From contig NZ_FOTF01000016.1 in NCBI RefSeq assembly GCF_900114485.1, positions 1 to 64,000 of the forward strand: 64,000 bases of DNA, given 5' to 3'. The stretch is from Loktanella salsilacus (lineage in GTDB: Bacteria > Pseudomonadota > Alphaproteobacteria > Rhodobacterales > Rhodobacteraceae). A model generated the notes under the pieces. The model ran no database searches. It saw only the letters and a list, made by a program, of their open reading frames with translations, and was not told the origin of the DNA. This document shows positions 42,820 to 53,100 of this stretch, piece by piece. Both the position numbers and the translations under genes were made by a program. Position 1 is the first letter of the stretch. Each line of letters opens with the position of its first letter.

Positions 42820-42856
42820 TTTTCATCTGGCCACCTGAACTCCCGCCGGAGGCGCC
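42820..42856 (-). repeat. Dispersed palindromic repeat, copy 8
   Basis: On the minus strand GGCGCCTCCGGCGGGAG is followed by TTCAGGTGGCCAGATGAA. It lies in the ATPase-permease gap inside the operon. Confidence 0.65.
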
Positions 42857-42887
42857 AAAGCCTTCCCCCAGCACAGCGCCGCCTTTA

Positions 42888-42924
42888 TTCATCATCTTGC
42901 CGAAAATACTCGCCCGCGGCAGGC
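42888..42924 (-). repeat. Dispersed palindromic repeat, copy 9
   Basis: On the minus strand CCTGCCGCGGGCGAG is followed by TATTTTCGGCAAGATGAT. It pairs with copy 8 about 40 bp away, just after the ATPase stop. Confidence 0.68.
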
Positions 42925-42929
42925 GTTCC

Positions 42930-44453
42930 TTACGTCGCCACATGCGCGACCTCCAGATCATGGGCGCCGCCCAGCATCATCCCGATATCTTCAACACTCA
43001 GCCCCCGCGCAGGCCGCGCAGGCGACAATCGCCCATCGGTTAATGCGCAAAACCGGTCAGAGACTTCCATCAATTCATCCAGATCCTGCGAGATCACAAT
43101 CACCGCAGCACCCTCGTCGGCCAGCGTCAACAGCGCTTGCCGGATCGCCGCCGCAGCAGAGGCATCGACCCCCCAAGTCGGCTGGTTCACCACCAACACG
43201 CTTGGATTTTGCATAATCTCGCGGCCGATCACAAATTTCTGCAAGTTTCCGCCTGACAGCGACCGCGCCGTATTTCCCGGCCCCGGCGTGCGTACGTCAA
43301 ACGCCTCAATGATCTCTTTTGCGAAAGCCGTGGCAGCGGGCCAGCGCAGAAATCCGCGCTGTTCCAGATGCTTGCGACGCACCCCGGTCAGCAATGCGTT
43401 TTCGGTCAGCGTCATATCAGGGGCGGCGGCATGTCCTAGCCGTTCCTCTGGCGCGCACAGCAATCCGGCCGCGCGCCGCGCATTGACCGCATCCGCGCCA
43501 ATCGGCGTGCCGTCCAGCTCTACCATCGCGGACGCGACAGGCATCTCGCCTGACAGCGCTGCAATCAGCTCGTCCTGCCCATTGCCAGCGACGCCGCCAA
43601 TACCCAGCACTTCGCCCGCGCGCACCGTGATCGTCACATCCTTCAGTGCTGTGCCAAACCGTTGCGGGGCAGGGGCGCTTAGCCCCTTCAGCGCAAGCCG
43701 GATCGGCCCCTCTGGCCGCGCCGTGCGCACGGGCGATTGCAGCACCGTGCCCACCATCAGCTCTGCCATTTCGCGCGGAGCCGTCTGGCGCGGATCACAG
43801 GTCGCCACGACCTGTCCCAGTCGCAGCACCGTCGCATTGTCGCAAAGCGCCGCGATCTCTCCAAGCTTATGAGAGATATACAGGATCGACGTCCCTTCTG
43901 CCGCCAGCTTGCGCAGCGTCAGGAACAGGATGTCCACCTCTTGCGGCGTCAGCACGCTGGTCGGCTCGTCCATAATCAGCAGTTTGGGGTCCTGCAAAAG
44001 GCAGCGAATAATCTCGACCCGCTGCCGTTCCCCCGCCGACAAATCGCCAACGATCCGGTCCGGATCCAGCGGCAGGCCATACAGATGCGATACCCGCCGC
44101 ACCTCGCCCGCAATCGCGCGGGGGGATGGCGGATTATCCATGCCCAGCACGATATTTTCGGCCACGCTCATCGCATCAAACAGCGAAAAATGCTGGAACA
44201 CCATCGCGACGCCCGCCTTGCGCGCATCCCCTGGCTCGCCCGGTGCAAAGGGCACCCCGTTCAGTGTCATCGTGCCGCTGTCAGGCTTCACCAGGCCGTA
44301 AATCGACTTCACCAGCGTCGATTTCCCCGCCCCGTTTTCCCCCAGCAGCGCGTGAATCTCACCGCGTTCAATGGAAAATGACACGTCCTTGTTGGCGACC
44401 ACGCCCGGATAGGCCTTGGTCAGCCCATCGAGTGTCAAAAGGGTCTCGCTCAT
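42930..44453 (-). CDS. ABC transporter ATP-binding protein with two nucleotide-binding domains
   Basis: A 507-residue ATPase of the sugar/nucleoside (YufO/RbsA) type. The first domain has Walker A GENGAGKST (38-46), signature LSAGERQR and Walker B LLIMDEP. The second has a degenerate Walker A (GGVAGNGQDEL) but a full signature LSGGNLQK. The overlap with xdhC (ATGA) couples transport to xanthine dehydrogenase maturation. Confidence 0.95.
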   Translation of the reverse strand: MSETLLTLDGLTKAYPGVVANKDVSFSIERGEIHALLGENGAGKSTLVKSIYGLVKPDSGTMTLNGVPFAPGEPGDARKAGVAMVFQHFSLFDAMSVAENIVLGMDNPPSPRAIAGEVRRVSHLYGLPLDPDRIVGDLSAGERQRVEIIRCLLQDPKLLIMDEPTSVLTPQEVDILFLTLRKLAAEGTSILYISHKLGEIAALCDNATVLRLGQVVATCDPRQTAPREMAELMVGTVLQSPVRTARPEGPIRLALKGLSAPAPQRFGTALKDVTITVRAGEVLGIGGVAGNGQDELIAALSGEMPVASAMVELDGTPIGADAVNARRAAGLLCAPEERLGHAAAPDMTLTENALLTGVRRKHLEQRGFLRWPAATAFAKEIIEAFDVRTPGPGNTARSLSGGNLQKFVIGREIMQNPSVLVVNQPTWGVDASAAAAIRQALLTLADEGAAVIVISQDLDELMEVSDRFCALTDGRLSPARPARGLSVEDIGMMLGGAHDLEVAHVAT

Positions 44454-45190
44454 CCCGCCGCCTCAATCTGCCTAGCTGCATTTCGGCCCAGCATCGCCAT
44501 GGCGACGCCGATGGCAATGGCCTGAGGATGTTTTCCAAGCCGCGTGTCGCCAATGGGACAGGCAATGCGCGCAATGGTTGCAGGGCTATGCCCAAGGGCC
44601 GCCAGCCGCCCGCGAAACCGCGCCCATTTCGTCGCAGACCCGATTAACCCGCAACTGGCAAAGGGACGCGACAGGACCGCGTGGCACAGCTCCAGATCGA
44701 TCGCATGGCTATAGGTCAGGATCAGGTGATGCGCATCCGCTGGCGCATGCGCCGCTGCCCGCGCCGGATCAGCGGCGACAAGCACTGCGGCCTTTGCATC
44801 CTGTGGAAACCGATCTGCGCCTGTATCAACCCAAGTGATGTCCCACTCCGGCAGCGGCGCCATTACATCGACCAGTGCGCGGCCCACATGCCCCGCACCG
44901 TAAATCCAAAGCGGCGCACCCTTCGGTGCCTCCAAAGCATCCGCTTGCGCGAGTTCCAGCGTCACCGATCCGCCGCAGCATTGGCCTAGCGCCGGCCCCA
45001 GCGGCAAGGTCAAAACCTGCGCCGCGCGGCCCTGCGTGATCATGCGGCGGGCAGCCGCCATGGCTTCCCACTCCAGCGCGCCGCCACCAATGGTGCCTGC
45101 GGTGCGATCCGCCCAAACCATCATCTGCGTGCCCGCCTCGCGCGGCACCGACCCGGCGGTGCGCGCGACTGTGACCTTAATCCCGCTCAT
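44450..45190 (-). CDS. xdhC: Xanthine dehydrogenase accessory protein XdhC
   Basis: A 246-residue protein that binds molybdenum cofactor and inserts it, with its sulfur, into XdhB. The XdhC N-domain (TAGSVPREAGTQM near 10-22, GGGALEWEA, then QCCGG) and C-terminal Rossmann part (YGAGHVGRALV, then GLIGS) are both present. The ATG at 45190 overlaps the xdhB stop; the N-terminus is some 20 residues shorter than many homologues. Confidence 0.9.
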   Translation of the reverse strand: MSGIKVTVARTAGSVPREAGTQMMVWADRTAGTIGGGALEWEAMAAARRMITQGRAAQVLTLPLGPALGQCCGGSVTLELAQADALEAPKGAPLWIYGAGHVGRALVDVMAPLPEWDITWVDTGADRFPQDAKAAVLVAADPARAAAHAPADAHHLILTYSHAIDLELCHAVLSRPFASCGLIGSATKWARFRGRLAALGHSPATIARIACPIGDTRLGKHPQAIAIGVAMAMLGRNAARQIEAAG

Positions 45191-47625
45191 CCGCGTGCGC
45201 GCTTTACAGCAGCCAAGATCGCCTCTGGCGTCGCAGGGGCCTGCAAATCTGGCCAAACAGGCCCGCAAGCCGCCACCGCATCGCCAAGCGCGGCAAAGGC
45301 AGAAATGCCGTGCATAAACGGCGGCTCGCCCACGGCTTTCGAGCGATAGATCGTCGCCGCCGGATTGGGCTGATCCCACAGCGCGACGTTGAACACATCC
45401 GGCCGGTCGCCGCAGGCGGGGATCTTGTAGGTGCTTGGCGCATGGGTCCGCAACCGGCCCTTGTCGTCCCAGATCAGCTCTTCCGTCGTCAGCCAGCCTG
45501 CGCCCTGCACATAGCCGCCCTCGATCTGTCCCAGATCCAGCGCGGGGTTCAGCGAGTCCCCCGCATCATGCAAAATATCGCAGCGCAGAATCCGGTTTTC
45601 CCCGGTCAGCGTGTCAATCACGACCTCTGTCACTGCCGCCCCTTGGGCAAAGTAAAAGAATGGCCGCCCCTGACCTTTGACCCGGTCCCATGCCAAATCC
45701 GGCGTTTTGTAAAAGCCCGTCGCGCTTAAGGATACACGCGCTTGATAGGCCAACATCGCCGCCTCGGCAAAGCTCATGTCCTTGCCTCCCACACGCACGC
45801 GGCCTTGGGCGAATTGCACATCCGCGACAGCGGTCTGATGCGCATCTGCTAAATGTTCAGCAATCCGCGCGCGAATAATATCGCAGGCGTTCGCGACAGC
45901 CATTCCGTTCAGGTCGGCCCCACTCGACGCCGCCGTCGCCGACGTATTTGGCACCTTGCCTGTATCCGTCGCCGTGATCTTGACCTGTGCGACATCAATC
46001 CCGAACCGCGCCGCCGCGACTTGCGCAACCTTCTGGAACAAACCCTGTCCCATCTCGGTCCCGCCATGGTTCAGATGAACCGAGCCGTCCTGATACACAT
46101 GCACCAAGGCGCCGGCCTGATTAAGATGCGTCAGCGTAAAGGAAACCCCGAACTTCACCGGACTAAACCCAATGCCGCGCTTCAGCAGGGGATTGGCGGC
46201 ATTCCAATCCGCAATCGCCGCCTTGCGCGCGTGGTAATCACTCGTCGCCAGCAGGCTCTCGGTCATTGCATCCAGAATGAAATCCGTGACTGCCATGCCA
46301 TAAGGCGTGGTGTTCACCGCCGCCTCTGGCACTGCAACCCGGTCATCGGCCACAGTCTGCGCCCCGCGCGACGTTAAATCCGCTTCGCTCTCTGTTTTGG
46401 AAATATCCTCGGGGGGGGGCGCAGGCCGGGGGGCAGACAGCCCCCCTGCAACGTGGCCGCCTGCACCGTCAGTCGCGGCATTCATCGGCGCATAGTAATT
46501 CACGCGCCGCAACGCGACCGGGTCCATACCCAGCACATGGGCCGCGTGATCCATCACCCGCTCAATCCCCAGCACACCCTGCGGGCCGCCAAAGCCGCGG
46601 AACGCCGTGGCGCTTTGCGTGTGGGTCTTCAGCCGATGCGACGTGATGCGGCAGGCGTCCAGCAGATAGGCGTTGTCGCTATGCAGCATCGCCCGGTCGG
46701 CGACGGGCAGGGACAGGTCCATCGCCCAGCCGCAGCGCGTATACTGGGTAAAATCCACGCCCAGCAGCCGCCCGCCCTCATCAAAGCCGGCGTCATAATC
46801 AATGCGGAAATCATGACGCTTGCCGGTGACGATCATGTCGTCATCCCGGTCATAGCGCATCTTGCATGGCCGCCCGGTTGCGCGGGCCGCCACGGCGCAG
46901 GCGACGGCCAGCGCATTGCCCTGGCTTTCCTTGCCGCCAAATCCGCCGCCCATGCGCCGCACCTCGACCCGCACGGCGTGCATCGGCACGCCAAGCGCCT
47001 CGGCCACTTTGTGCTGGATTTCCGTGGGATGCTGGGTGCTGGAATGGACGGTCATGTCGCCGCCTTCTTGCGGCAGGGCAAGGGCGGCTTGGCCTTCCAG
47101 ATAGAAATGCTCTTGCCCGCCCATATCGATCCGGCCCTTGATCCGGTGCGCGGCGCCGGACAATGCGGTACCGACGTCGCCCTTGGTCCAGATGCGGGGT
47201 CCATCCTCGAACCGGCTGTTCGCTGCCAGCGCGTCCTCGACTGTTAGGATCGGGGTCTCGGCTGCAATCTTGATCTGACCAAGCCGCGCCGCATGGCGGG
47301 CGTTCAGGTGGCTGTCGGCGACAACGGCAAAGATCGGCTGCCCGGCGTAATGCACCCGGCCCACGGCCAACAAAGGCTCGTCATGATTGCTGGGCGATAC
47401 GTCATTGGCAAAGGGCAGATCATCCGCCGTCAGCACCATGACGACGCCCGGCGCGGCGCGCACCGCGTCCAGATCAACCGAGGTGATGGCGCCGCACGCG
47501 ACCTCGCTTAGGCCAAAGGCAAGGTGCAGCGTACCTGCGGGCACCGGCAGATCGTCGATATACCGCGCGGTGCCCGTCACATGCAGGGCGGCGCTGTCGT
47601 GGGGCAGGGGGCTTGCGACGCTCAT
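45187..47625 (-). CDS. xdhB: Xanthine dehydrogenase molybdopterin-binding subunit XdhB with repeat-derived insert
   Basis: An 812-residue subunit that oxidises hypoxanthine and xanthine at a molybdenum site. Typical parts are present: [19 protein letters not shown] and [12 protein letters not shown]. The family is usually near 780 residues. Here residues about 383-436, between NYYAPMNAA and NTTPYGM, form an extra Pro/Ser/Glu-rich linker, of which about 393-413 are encoded by repeat copy 10. A run of nine G in this copy makes the frame prone to slippage. It overlaps xdhA and xdhC by 4 bp each. Confidence 0.95.
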   Translation of the reverse strand: MSVASPLPHDSAALHVTGTARYIDDLPVPAGTLHLAFGLSEVACGAITSVDLDAVRAAPGVVMVLTADDLPFANDVSPSNHDEPLLAVGRVHYAGQPIFAVVADSHLNARHAARLGQIKIAAETPILTVEDALAANSRFEDGPRIWTKGDVGTALSGAAHRIKGRIDMGGQEHFYLEGQAALALPQEGGDMTVHSSTQHPTEIQHKVAEALGVPMHAVRVEVRRMGGGFGGKESQGNALAVACAVAARATGRPCKMRYDRDDDMIVTGKRHDFRIDYDAGFDEGGRLLGVDFTQYTRCGWAMDLSLPVADRAMLHSDNAYLLDACRITSHRLKTHTQSATAFRGFGGPQGVLGIERVMDHAAHVLGMDPVALRRVNYYAPMNAATDGAGGHVAGGLSAPRPAPPPEDISKTESEADLTSRGAQTVADDRVAVPEAAVNTTPYGMAVTDFILDAMTESLLATSDYHARKAAIADWNAANPLLKRGIGFSPVKFGVSFTLTHLNQAGALVHVYQDGSVHLNHGGTEMGQGLFQKVAQVAAARFGIDVAQVKITATDTGKVPNTSATAASSGADLNGMAVANACDIIRARIAEHLADAHQTAVADVQFAQGRVRVGGKDMSFAEAAMLAYQARVSLSATGFYKTPDLAWDRVKGQGRPFFYFAQGAAVTEVVIDTLTGENRILRCDILHDAGDSLNPALDLGQIEGGYVQGAGWLTTEELIWDDKGRLRTHAPSTYKIPACGDRPDVFNVALWDQPNPAATIYRSKAVGEPPFMHGISAFAALGDAVAACGPVWPDLQAPATPEAILAAVKRARG
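46387..46450 (-). repeat. Dispersed palindromic repeat, copy 10 (in frame inside xdhB)
   Basis: On the minus strand GGGGGGCTGTCTGCCCCCC is followed by a GC-rich bridge and then CCCCCGAGG and ATATTTCCAAAACAGAGAG, matching the intergenic copies at 54336 and 49191. It is translated as part of a linker and contains a nine-base homopolymer at 46411-46419. Confidence 0.75.
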
Positions 47626-48974
47626 GCCGACACCTCCCGCACGTTGACGCTGACACCAGAAAGGTCCGCGAAATACCGCTGCAACATGTTTTGTGCGGCC
47701 TCCAGCCGGTAGGCGGCACTGGCGCGCATATCGCTCAGCGGTTCAAAGTCTGCCGCAAAGGCGGGCAAGGCATCTGCTATCGTCTGTGCGTTCCAAGGCT
47801 GGCCGATCAGCGCGGCCTCGACCGCCGCTGCCCGCTTTGGCACGCCTGCCATGCCGCCAAAGGCGATGCAGGCGGCGGTGACATTGCCGTCCGAAACCGT
47901 GACGTCAAAGCCGCCGCAGACGGCGCTGATATCCTGATCGAACCGTTTCGACAGTTTATAGACGCGGTGCGCATCCCGTCCGCGCGGGATGGTGACGCCG
48001 GTGACGAACTCGCCGGGCTGCCGGTCCTGTTTGCCGTAGGCCAGAAAGTAATCCTGCAACGCGACATCGCGCAGCGCATCCCCGCGCCGCAGATGCAAGG
48101 TCGCCCCCAGCGCGATCAGCGCAGGCGGGTTGTCCCCGATGGGGCTGCCGTTGGCGATATTGCCGCCAATCGTCGCCGCATTGCGCACCTGAACCGAGCC
48201 ATAGCGCCGGATCATCGCCGCATAGGACGGATAGTCCGCCGCCACTGCGTCTAGCACCTGCGTCATGGTCACGCCCGCACCAAACCGGATCGCGTTGTCA
48301 GTGACGTCAATCGTTTGCAGATCGGTGCAGGCGTGCAGAAACGCCACATCGCCCAGATCGCGGAACTGCTTGGTAACCCATAGGCCCACATCGGTGGCCC
48401 CTGCGATCAATGTTCCGTTCGGGTGGTCCAGATACCAGGCGGCCAGATCGTCCGCGCTTGTGGGGGCATGGGGTGTCTTGGCGTCTGGCGCAGTGTCGCG
48501 CATCCAGACCGGCACCGGCGCATCCGCCGCCGCCTTTGCAGCGCGCACGATCGGGGCGTAGCCTGTGCAGCGGCACAGATTACCTGCCAGTTGGTCATCG
48601 TGATCGCTGCGCCCGTTCAGATGCGCCGTCGCCATGCTGACGACGAACCCCGGCGTGCAGAACCCGCATTGCGAGCCGTGATGATCCACCATCGCCTGCT
48701 GCACCGGATGCAAAGCGCCATCCGGGCCGGCGATGCCTTCGACCGTGCGGACAGCCTTGCCCGCAAGCTGCCCCATAAAAAGGATGCAAGCATTCAGGCT
48801 GCGCGCGCCGCTGGCGTCGGTGACCATGACGGTGCAGGCCCCGCAATCGCCCTCATTGCAGCCCTCTTTTGTGCCATTCAGCCCGCGCTCTGTGCGCAGC
48901 CAATCCAACAGAGTGACTGTTGGGGCCGCTTGGGCGGTGACAGTCTCTCCGTTCAGAAGAAACGTGATATCCAT
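47622..48974 (-). CDS. xdhA: Xanthine dehydrogenase small subunit XdhA (2Fe-2S and FAD)
   Basis: A 450-residue subunit that passes electrons from the molybdenum site to NAD. The plant-type 2Fe-2S cluster has Cys39, Cys44 and Cys47 (CNEGDCGAC), the second cluster CGFC and CRCTGY, and the FAD domain follows from about 180 ([14 protein letters not shown]). First gene of the purine operon. The upstream gap has two repeats and a weak promoter. Confidence 0.95.
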   Translation of the reverse strand: MDITFLLNGETVTAQAAPTVTLLDWLRTERGLNGTKEGCNEGDCGACTVMVTDASGARSLNACILFMGQLAGKAVRTVEGIAGPDGALHPVQQAMVDHHGSQCGFCTPGFVVSMATAHLNGRSDHDDQLAGNLCRCTGYAPIVRAAKAAADAPVPVWMRDTAPDAKTPHAPTSADDLAAWYLDHPNGTLIAGATDVGLWVTKQFRDLGDVAFLHACTDLQTIDVTDNAIRFGAGVTMTQVLDAVAADYPSYAAMIRRYGSVQVRNAATIGGNIANGSPIGDNPPALIALGATLHLRRGDALRDVALQDYFLAYGKQDRQPGEFVTGVTIPRGRDAHRVYKLSKRFDQDISAVCGGFDVTVSDGNVTAACIAFGGMAGVPKRAAAVEAALIGQPWNAQTIADALPAFAADFEPLSDMRASAAYRLEAAQNMLQRYFADLSGVSVNVREVSA

Positions 48975-49090
48975 GTGAAAACCTGCCGCCTTACCAGGTC
49001 AATCGGGTCACGGCACGACGTCGATGCGGCGTAGAGATCGGCCCCCGTTTGGCACAGCAAAGCCGCTTGGCGTCTGATTTGCAAGAGCAG

Positions 49091-49148
49091 AGGGGGCGCT
49101 GCCCCTCGGCGGCGGCGTCCCCCGGGATATTTTTTACGAGAAGAAGGG
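49091..49148 (+). repeat. Dispersed palindromic repeat, copy 11
   Basis: GGGGGCGCTGCCCC hairpin, GC-rich bridge, CCCCCGGG and the tail ATATTTTTTACGAGAAGAAG. It lies in the xdhA upstream gap and is followed at 49191 by copy 12. The rest of 48975-49250 shows no gene. Confidence 0.75.
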
Positions 49149-49190
49149 GGAGGTCTGCCTGATTTATAGGCATGTTTTTTGGGCGGGGGT

Positions 49191-49247
49191 GAGGGGGCTC
49201 TGCCCCCGGCTGCGCCTCCCCCGAGGTATTTGGGACCAGAAGAAGGG
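49191..49247 (+). repeat. Dispersed palindromic repeat, copy 12
   Basis: GGGGGCTCTGCCCCC hairpin, bridge, CCCCCGAGG and the tail TATTTGGGACCAGAAGAAG. It abuts the stop of the SRPBCC gene and pairs with copy 11. Confidence 0.8.
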
Positions 49248-49250
49248 CGG

Positions 49251-49730
49251 TTAGAGGCTGCTGGCGAGCGCGCCGAGTTGCGTTGTGGCGGTGCCCCAGC
49301 CATCGTAAAAGCCCATGTCTTTGTGGGCTTGCGCTGATTGCGCCGAGGCGTGTGTGACAGTTGCGGTGTAGGTGCAGCCGCCGGGGGCGGGGGCAAGCAG
49401 GATTTCGGCCGTAAAGGCAAAGTCCATCGGGCCATTGCCGATCTTGTTCGGGTGAAAGCCGGGGCCAAGCGCGTTGGTCCAGACCAGCCGCCGTGCTGTT
49501 TCGGCAACAAGAATGCAGCCTGCGTCGCCGGCCATGGTGCCGTAGTCGGGAACGACCATCACGGTGCGAAAGGTACCGCCGGGCACGGGGTCAATCTCGA
49601 CCTCGGTCGTCTGCACAGGGGCCGGGGCGAACCATTGTTTGATCAGGTCAGGTTCGGTCCAGCAGCGCCAGATATTGGCGGGGCTTGCGGACAGCGTGCG
49701 GGTAAAACTGAGGGTCAGATCGTCGCTCAT
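49251..49730 (-). CDS. SRPBCC/AHSA1-family protein
   Basis: A 159-residue START-like fold protein with the Aha1 C-terminal-type pattern (SFTRTLSASPANIWRCWTEP at about 8-27, then W at the start of helix). Members bind hydrophobic ligands, but the ligand here is unknown. It overlaps the ArsR gene by ATGA, a classic regulator-effector pair. The start at 49730 is favoured over longer frames lacking homology. Confidence 0.86.
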   Translation of the reverse strand: MSDDLTLSFTRTLSASPANIWRCWTEPDLIKQWFAPAPVQTTEVEIDPVPGGTFRTVMVVPDYGTMAGDAGCILVAETARRLVWTNALGPGFHPNKIGNGPMDFAFTAEILLAPAPGGCTYTATVTHASAQSAQAHKDMGFYDGWGTATTQLGALASSL

Positions 49731-50071
49731 TCGTCTTCCTGCCGGGCAGAATCGCTGTCCAAGGCTAGCGCTAATTGGTCGACGTGATCTAGCCGTGTTT
49801 CCCACAGGCGGCGTTGCCACGCCAGCCAGCCTTGGGCTGTCACCAGCGGCGTTGCGTCCAGATGGCACATCCGCACCCGGCCTTTTTTGATCGTGTGCAC
49901 CAAGCCCGCTTTTTCCAGCACGCCAAGGTGTTTCATGAAGGTCGGCAGCGCCATCGGATGCGGTGCCGCAAGGTCACTGACGGATGCCGGACCTGCGGCA
50001 AGGCGTTCGATCACCGCGCGGCGGGTCGGGTCCGATAGGGCGGAAAAGAAGTGATTCAGGGGCGATGTCAT
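49727..50071 (-). CDS. ArsR-family transcriptional regulator
   Basis: A 114-residue winged-helix regulator (DPTRRAVIERLAAGPASVSD, then LPTFMKHLGVLEKAGLV). The SRPBCC partner makes it a member of the ArsR/SRPBCC pair class, which senses small molecules rather than metals in some cases. No metal-binding Cys cluster is seen. Start at 50071 (MTSPLNHFF) is chosen for family length. It is divergent from dnaE. Confidence 0.9.
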   Translation of the reverse strand: MTSPLNHFFSALSDPTRRAVIERLAAGPASVSDLAAPHPMALPTFMKHLGVLEKAGLVHTIKKGRVRMCHLDATPLVTAQGWLAWQRRLWETRLDHVDQLALALDSDSARQEDE

Positions 50072-50173
50072 GGCGGCGAACTTGCGCCGGGGGCGGGCCA
50101 GCGTCAACGCGCTTAGCTGCGTGACTAAGCGTTAGCGGCTTTCCCCCATCCGCCGGGCGATCTAGGGTGGCGC

Positions 50174-53100
50174 ATGACCCAATCCCCTCGATTCATTCAC
50201 CTGCGCGTGCACACCGAATATTCCCTTTTGGAAGGGGCTGTTCCGGTGAAAAAGCTATCCGGTATGGCCGAGGCGGCTGGCATGCCGGCCGTCGCCGTGA
50301 CCGATACAAACAACATGTTCGCTGCCCTTGAATTCAGCGAATATGCGTCAAAGGCGGGCATCCAGCCGATCATCGGCTGTCAGATGTCGCTGGCCTATAC
50401 GGTGCCAGAGCCGGGCAAGCGTGCACCAGATCCGGCACCTATCGTTCTGCTGGCCCAGTCCGAGCAGGGCTATCTGAACCTGATGAAGCTGAACTCTGCC
50501 GCGTATCTGGATAACGAGGGCCAGTTGCCGCAGATCGATTTTGATGACCTGAGCCATCATAACGCTGGACTGATCTGTTTGACCGGCGGGCCGGACGGGC
50601 CTGTCGGGCGTCTGTTGCAGCAGGGCCAGCAGCCGCGGGCAGAGCAGGTGCTTGATACGCTGCATGCGCTGTTTGGCGACCGGCTTTATGTTGAATTGCA
50701 GCGCCATCCTGACGGCGGCGGTCTGCCGCAGGCCGAGGTTTTGACCGAGCGCGGCCTGATCGAGATGGCCTATGCCAAGGGTCTGCCGATTGTCGCGACC
50801 AATGACGTCTATTTTCCTAAAACGGGTCTGTACGAGGCGCATGACGCCCTGCTGTGCATTTCCGAAGGGTCCTATGTCGACCAGTCCGAACCGCGCCGCC
50901 GCTTGACGCCGCAGCATTATTTCAAATCCGAGCGCGAGATGGCAACCCTGTTTGCCGACCTGCCAGAGGCGTTGGAAAACACGGTCGAGATCGCCAAGCG
51001 CTGTGCTTTTAAGGTCTACAAACGCCCGCCGATCCTGCCCAAGTTCGCAGATGACGAGGTCGCCGAACTGCGGCGTCAGGCGCAAGAGGGGCTTAAGTTT
51101 CGCCTATCGATCATCCCCCACGCGGTCAGCGTCGAGGAATACGAGAAGCGGCTTGAGTTCGAGCTTGGCATTATCGAAGGCATGGGGTTCCCCGGCTATT
51201 TCCTGATCGTGGCCGACTTTATCAAGTGGGCCAAAGACAACGGCATCCCCGTCGGGCCGGGCCGTGGTTCGGGTGCGGGTTCGCTCGTGGCCTATGCTCT
51301 TTTGATTACTGACCTTGATCCGCTGCGATATTCTTTGCTGTTCGAGCGTTTCTTGAATCCAGAACGGGTGTCGATGCCCGACTTCGACATCGACTTTTGC
51401 ATGGACCGGCGCGAGGAAGTGATCCGCTACGTCCAAGACAAATATGGTCGTGATAAGGTGGGGCAGATCATCACCTTTGGTGCGCTGCTGTCCAAGGCCG
51501 CCGTGCGCGATGTGGGCCGCGTGCTGCAGATGCCCTATGGTCAGGTCGACCGTCTGTCCAAGATGATTCCGGTCGAGGGGGTCAAACCCGTCAGTATTGA
51601 AAAGGCCTTGGCAGACGAGCCGCGCCTGCGCGAAGAGGCCAAGAACGAAGAGGTGGTCGAACGCCTTCTGCGCTATGCCCAACAGGTCGAAGGTTTGCTG
51701 CGGAACGCGTCCACTCACGCCGCCGGTGTGGTGATCGGCGACCGCCCGCTGGACGAGCTGGTGCCGCTGTATCAGGATCCCCGGTCCGACATGCCCGCGA
51801 CCCAGTTCAACATGAAATGGGTCGAACAAGCGGGTCTGGTGAAGTTCGACTTTCTGGGCCTGAAAACGCTGACCGTCATCCAGAACGCTGTAGAGCTTGT
51901 CCGCAAAAACGGACGGCCGTTGAATAAATCCGCTGACGGGCGAGAGCTTTATCAGCCACCCGCCGGGTTTGAATACGACATCGGGGCGATCCCGCTGGAC
52001 GACGAAGCGTCCTATAAACTTTATGCTAGTGCGAAAACTGTCGCCGTGTTCCAGGTGGAATCCAGCGGCATGATGGACGCGCTGAAACGGATGAAGCCGA
52101 CCTGTATCGAGGATATCGTCGCCCTTGTGGCGCTGTATCGTCCCGGTCCGATGGAAAACATCCCGGTCTATTGCGAGGTCAAGAATGGCCAGCGCGAGAT
52201 CGAATCCGTCCACGAATCCATCGACTATCTGCTGGCCGAAACCCAAGGCATCATCGTTTATCAGGAACAGGTGATGCAGATCGCGCAGGTCATGGCGGGC
52301 TATTCGCTTGGCGGCGCCGACCTGCTGCGCCGGGCCATGGGTAAAAAGATCGCCGAGGAGATGGCGAAGGAACGTCCCAAATTCGAAAAAGGGGCGATGG
52401 AAAACGGCGTTGCGAAAAAGAAAGCCTCTGAGGTTTTCGACCTTTTGGAAAAGTTCGCCAACTACGGGTTCAACAAATCCCACGCCGCCGCCTATGCGGT
52501 CGTCAGCTATCAAACAGCTTGGCTAAAAGCGAACCACCCGGTCGAGTTCATGGCTGGTGTGATGAACTGCGATATTCACCTGACAGACAAGCTGGGGGTT
52601 TATTTCCAAGAGGTGAAAAAGGGTCTGGGGCTGGAATACATTCCGCCCTGCGTGAACCGGTCGATGGCGACTTTTGACGTCCGCGACGGCAAGCTGATCT
52701 ATGCGCTGGGCGCACTAAAAAACGTCGGTGTCGAGGCCATGAAGCTGATCGTGGAAGGGCGGGGCGACCGGCCTTTCGTGAACCTGTTCGACGTCGCCCG
52801 CCGGGTGGACCTGAAAAAGGTCGGCAAACGCCCGATGGAAATGCTGGCCCGTGCAGGCGCATTTGATATTTTGGACCCTAATCGCCGCCGGGTCATGTCC
52901 TCTCTTGATGCGCTAGTCGGATACTCTGCCGCGATCCACGACCAAAAGAACAGCAATCAGGTGTCCTTGTTCGGAGAGGCGGGCGACGACTTGCCAGAGC
53001 CGCGCCTTGCAGGCGGCGACGACTGGTTGCCAGCGGAACGTCTGGCCGAGGAATTCAAGGCCATCGGTTTCTACCTCTCTGGCCACCCGCTGGACGACTA

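Noticed and set aside
50110-50131. Hairpin CGCTTAG...CTAAGCG in the arsR/dnaE gap as an ArsR operator
   Set aside because: Plausible but short (7 bp) and unlike a known ArsR site; not enough to call.
51104-52513. A 469-codon open frame on the minus strand inside dnaE
   Set aside because: It is antisense to a highly conserved coding region, has no family features and arises from GC-rich codon structure.
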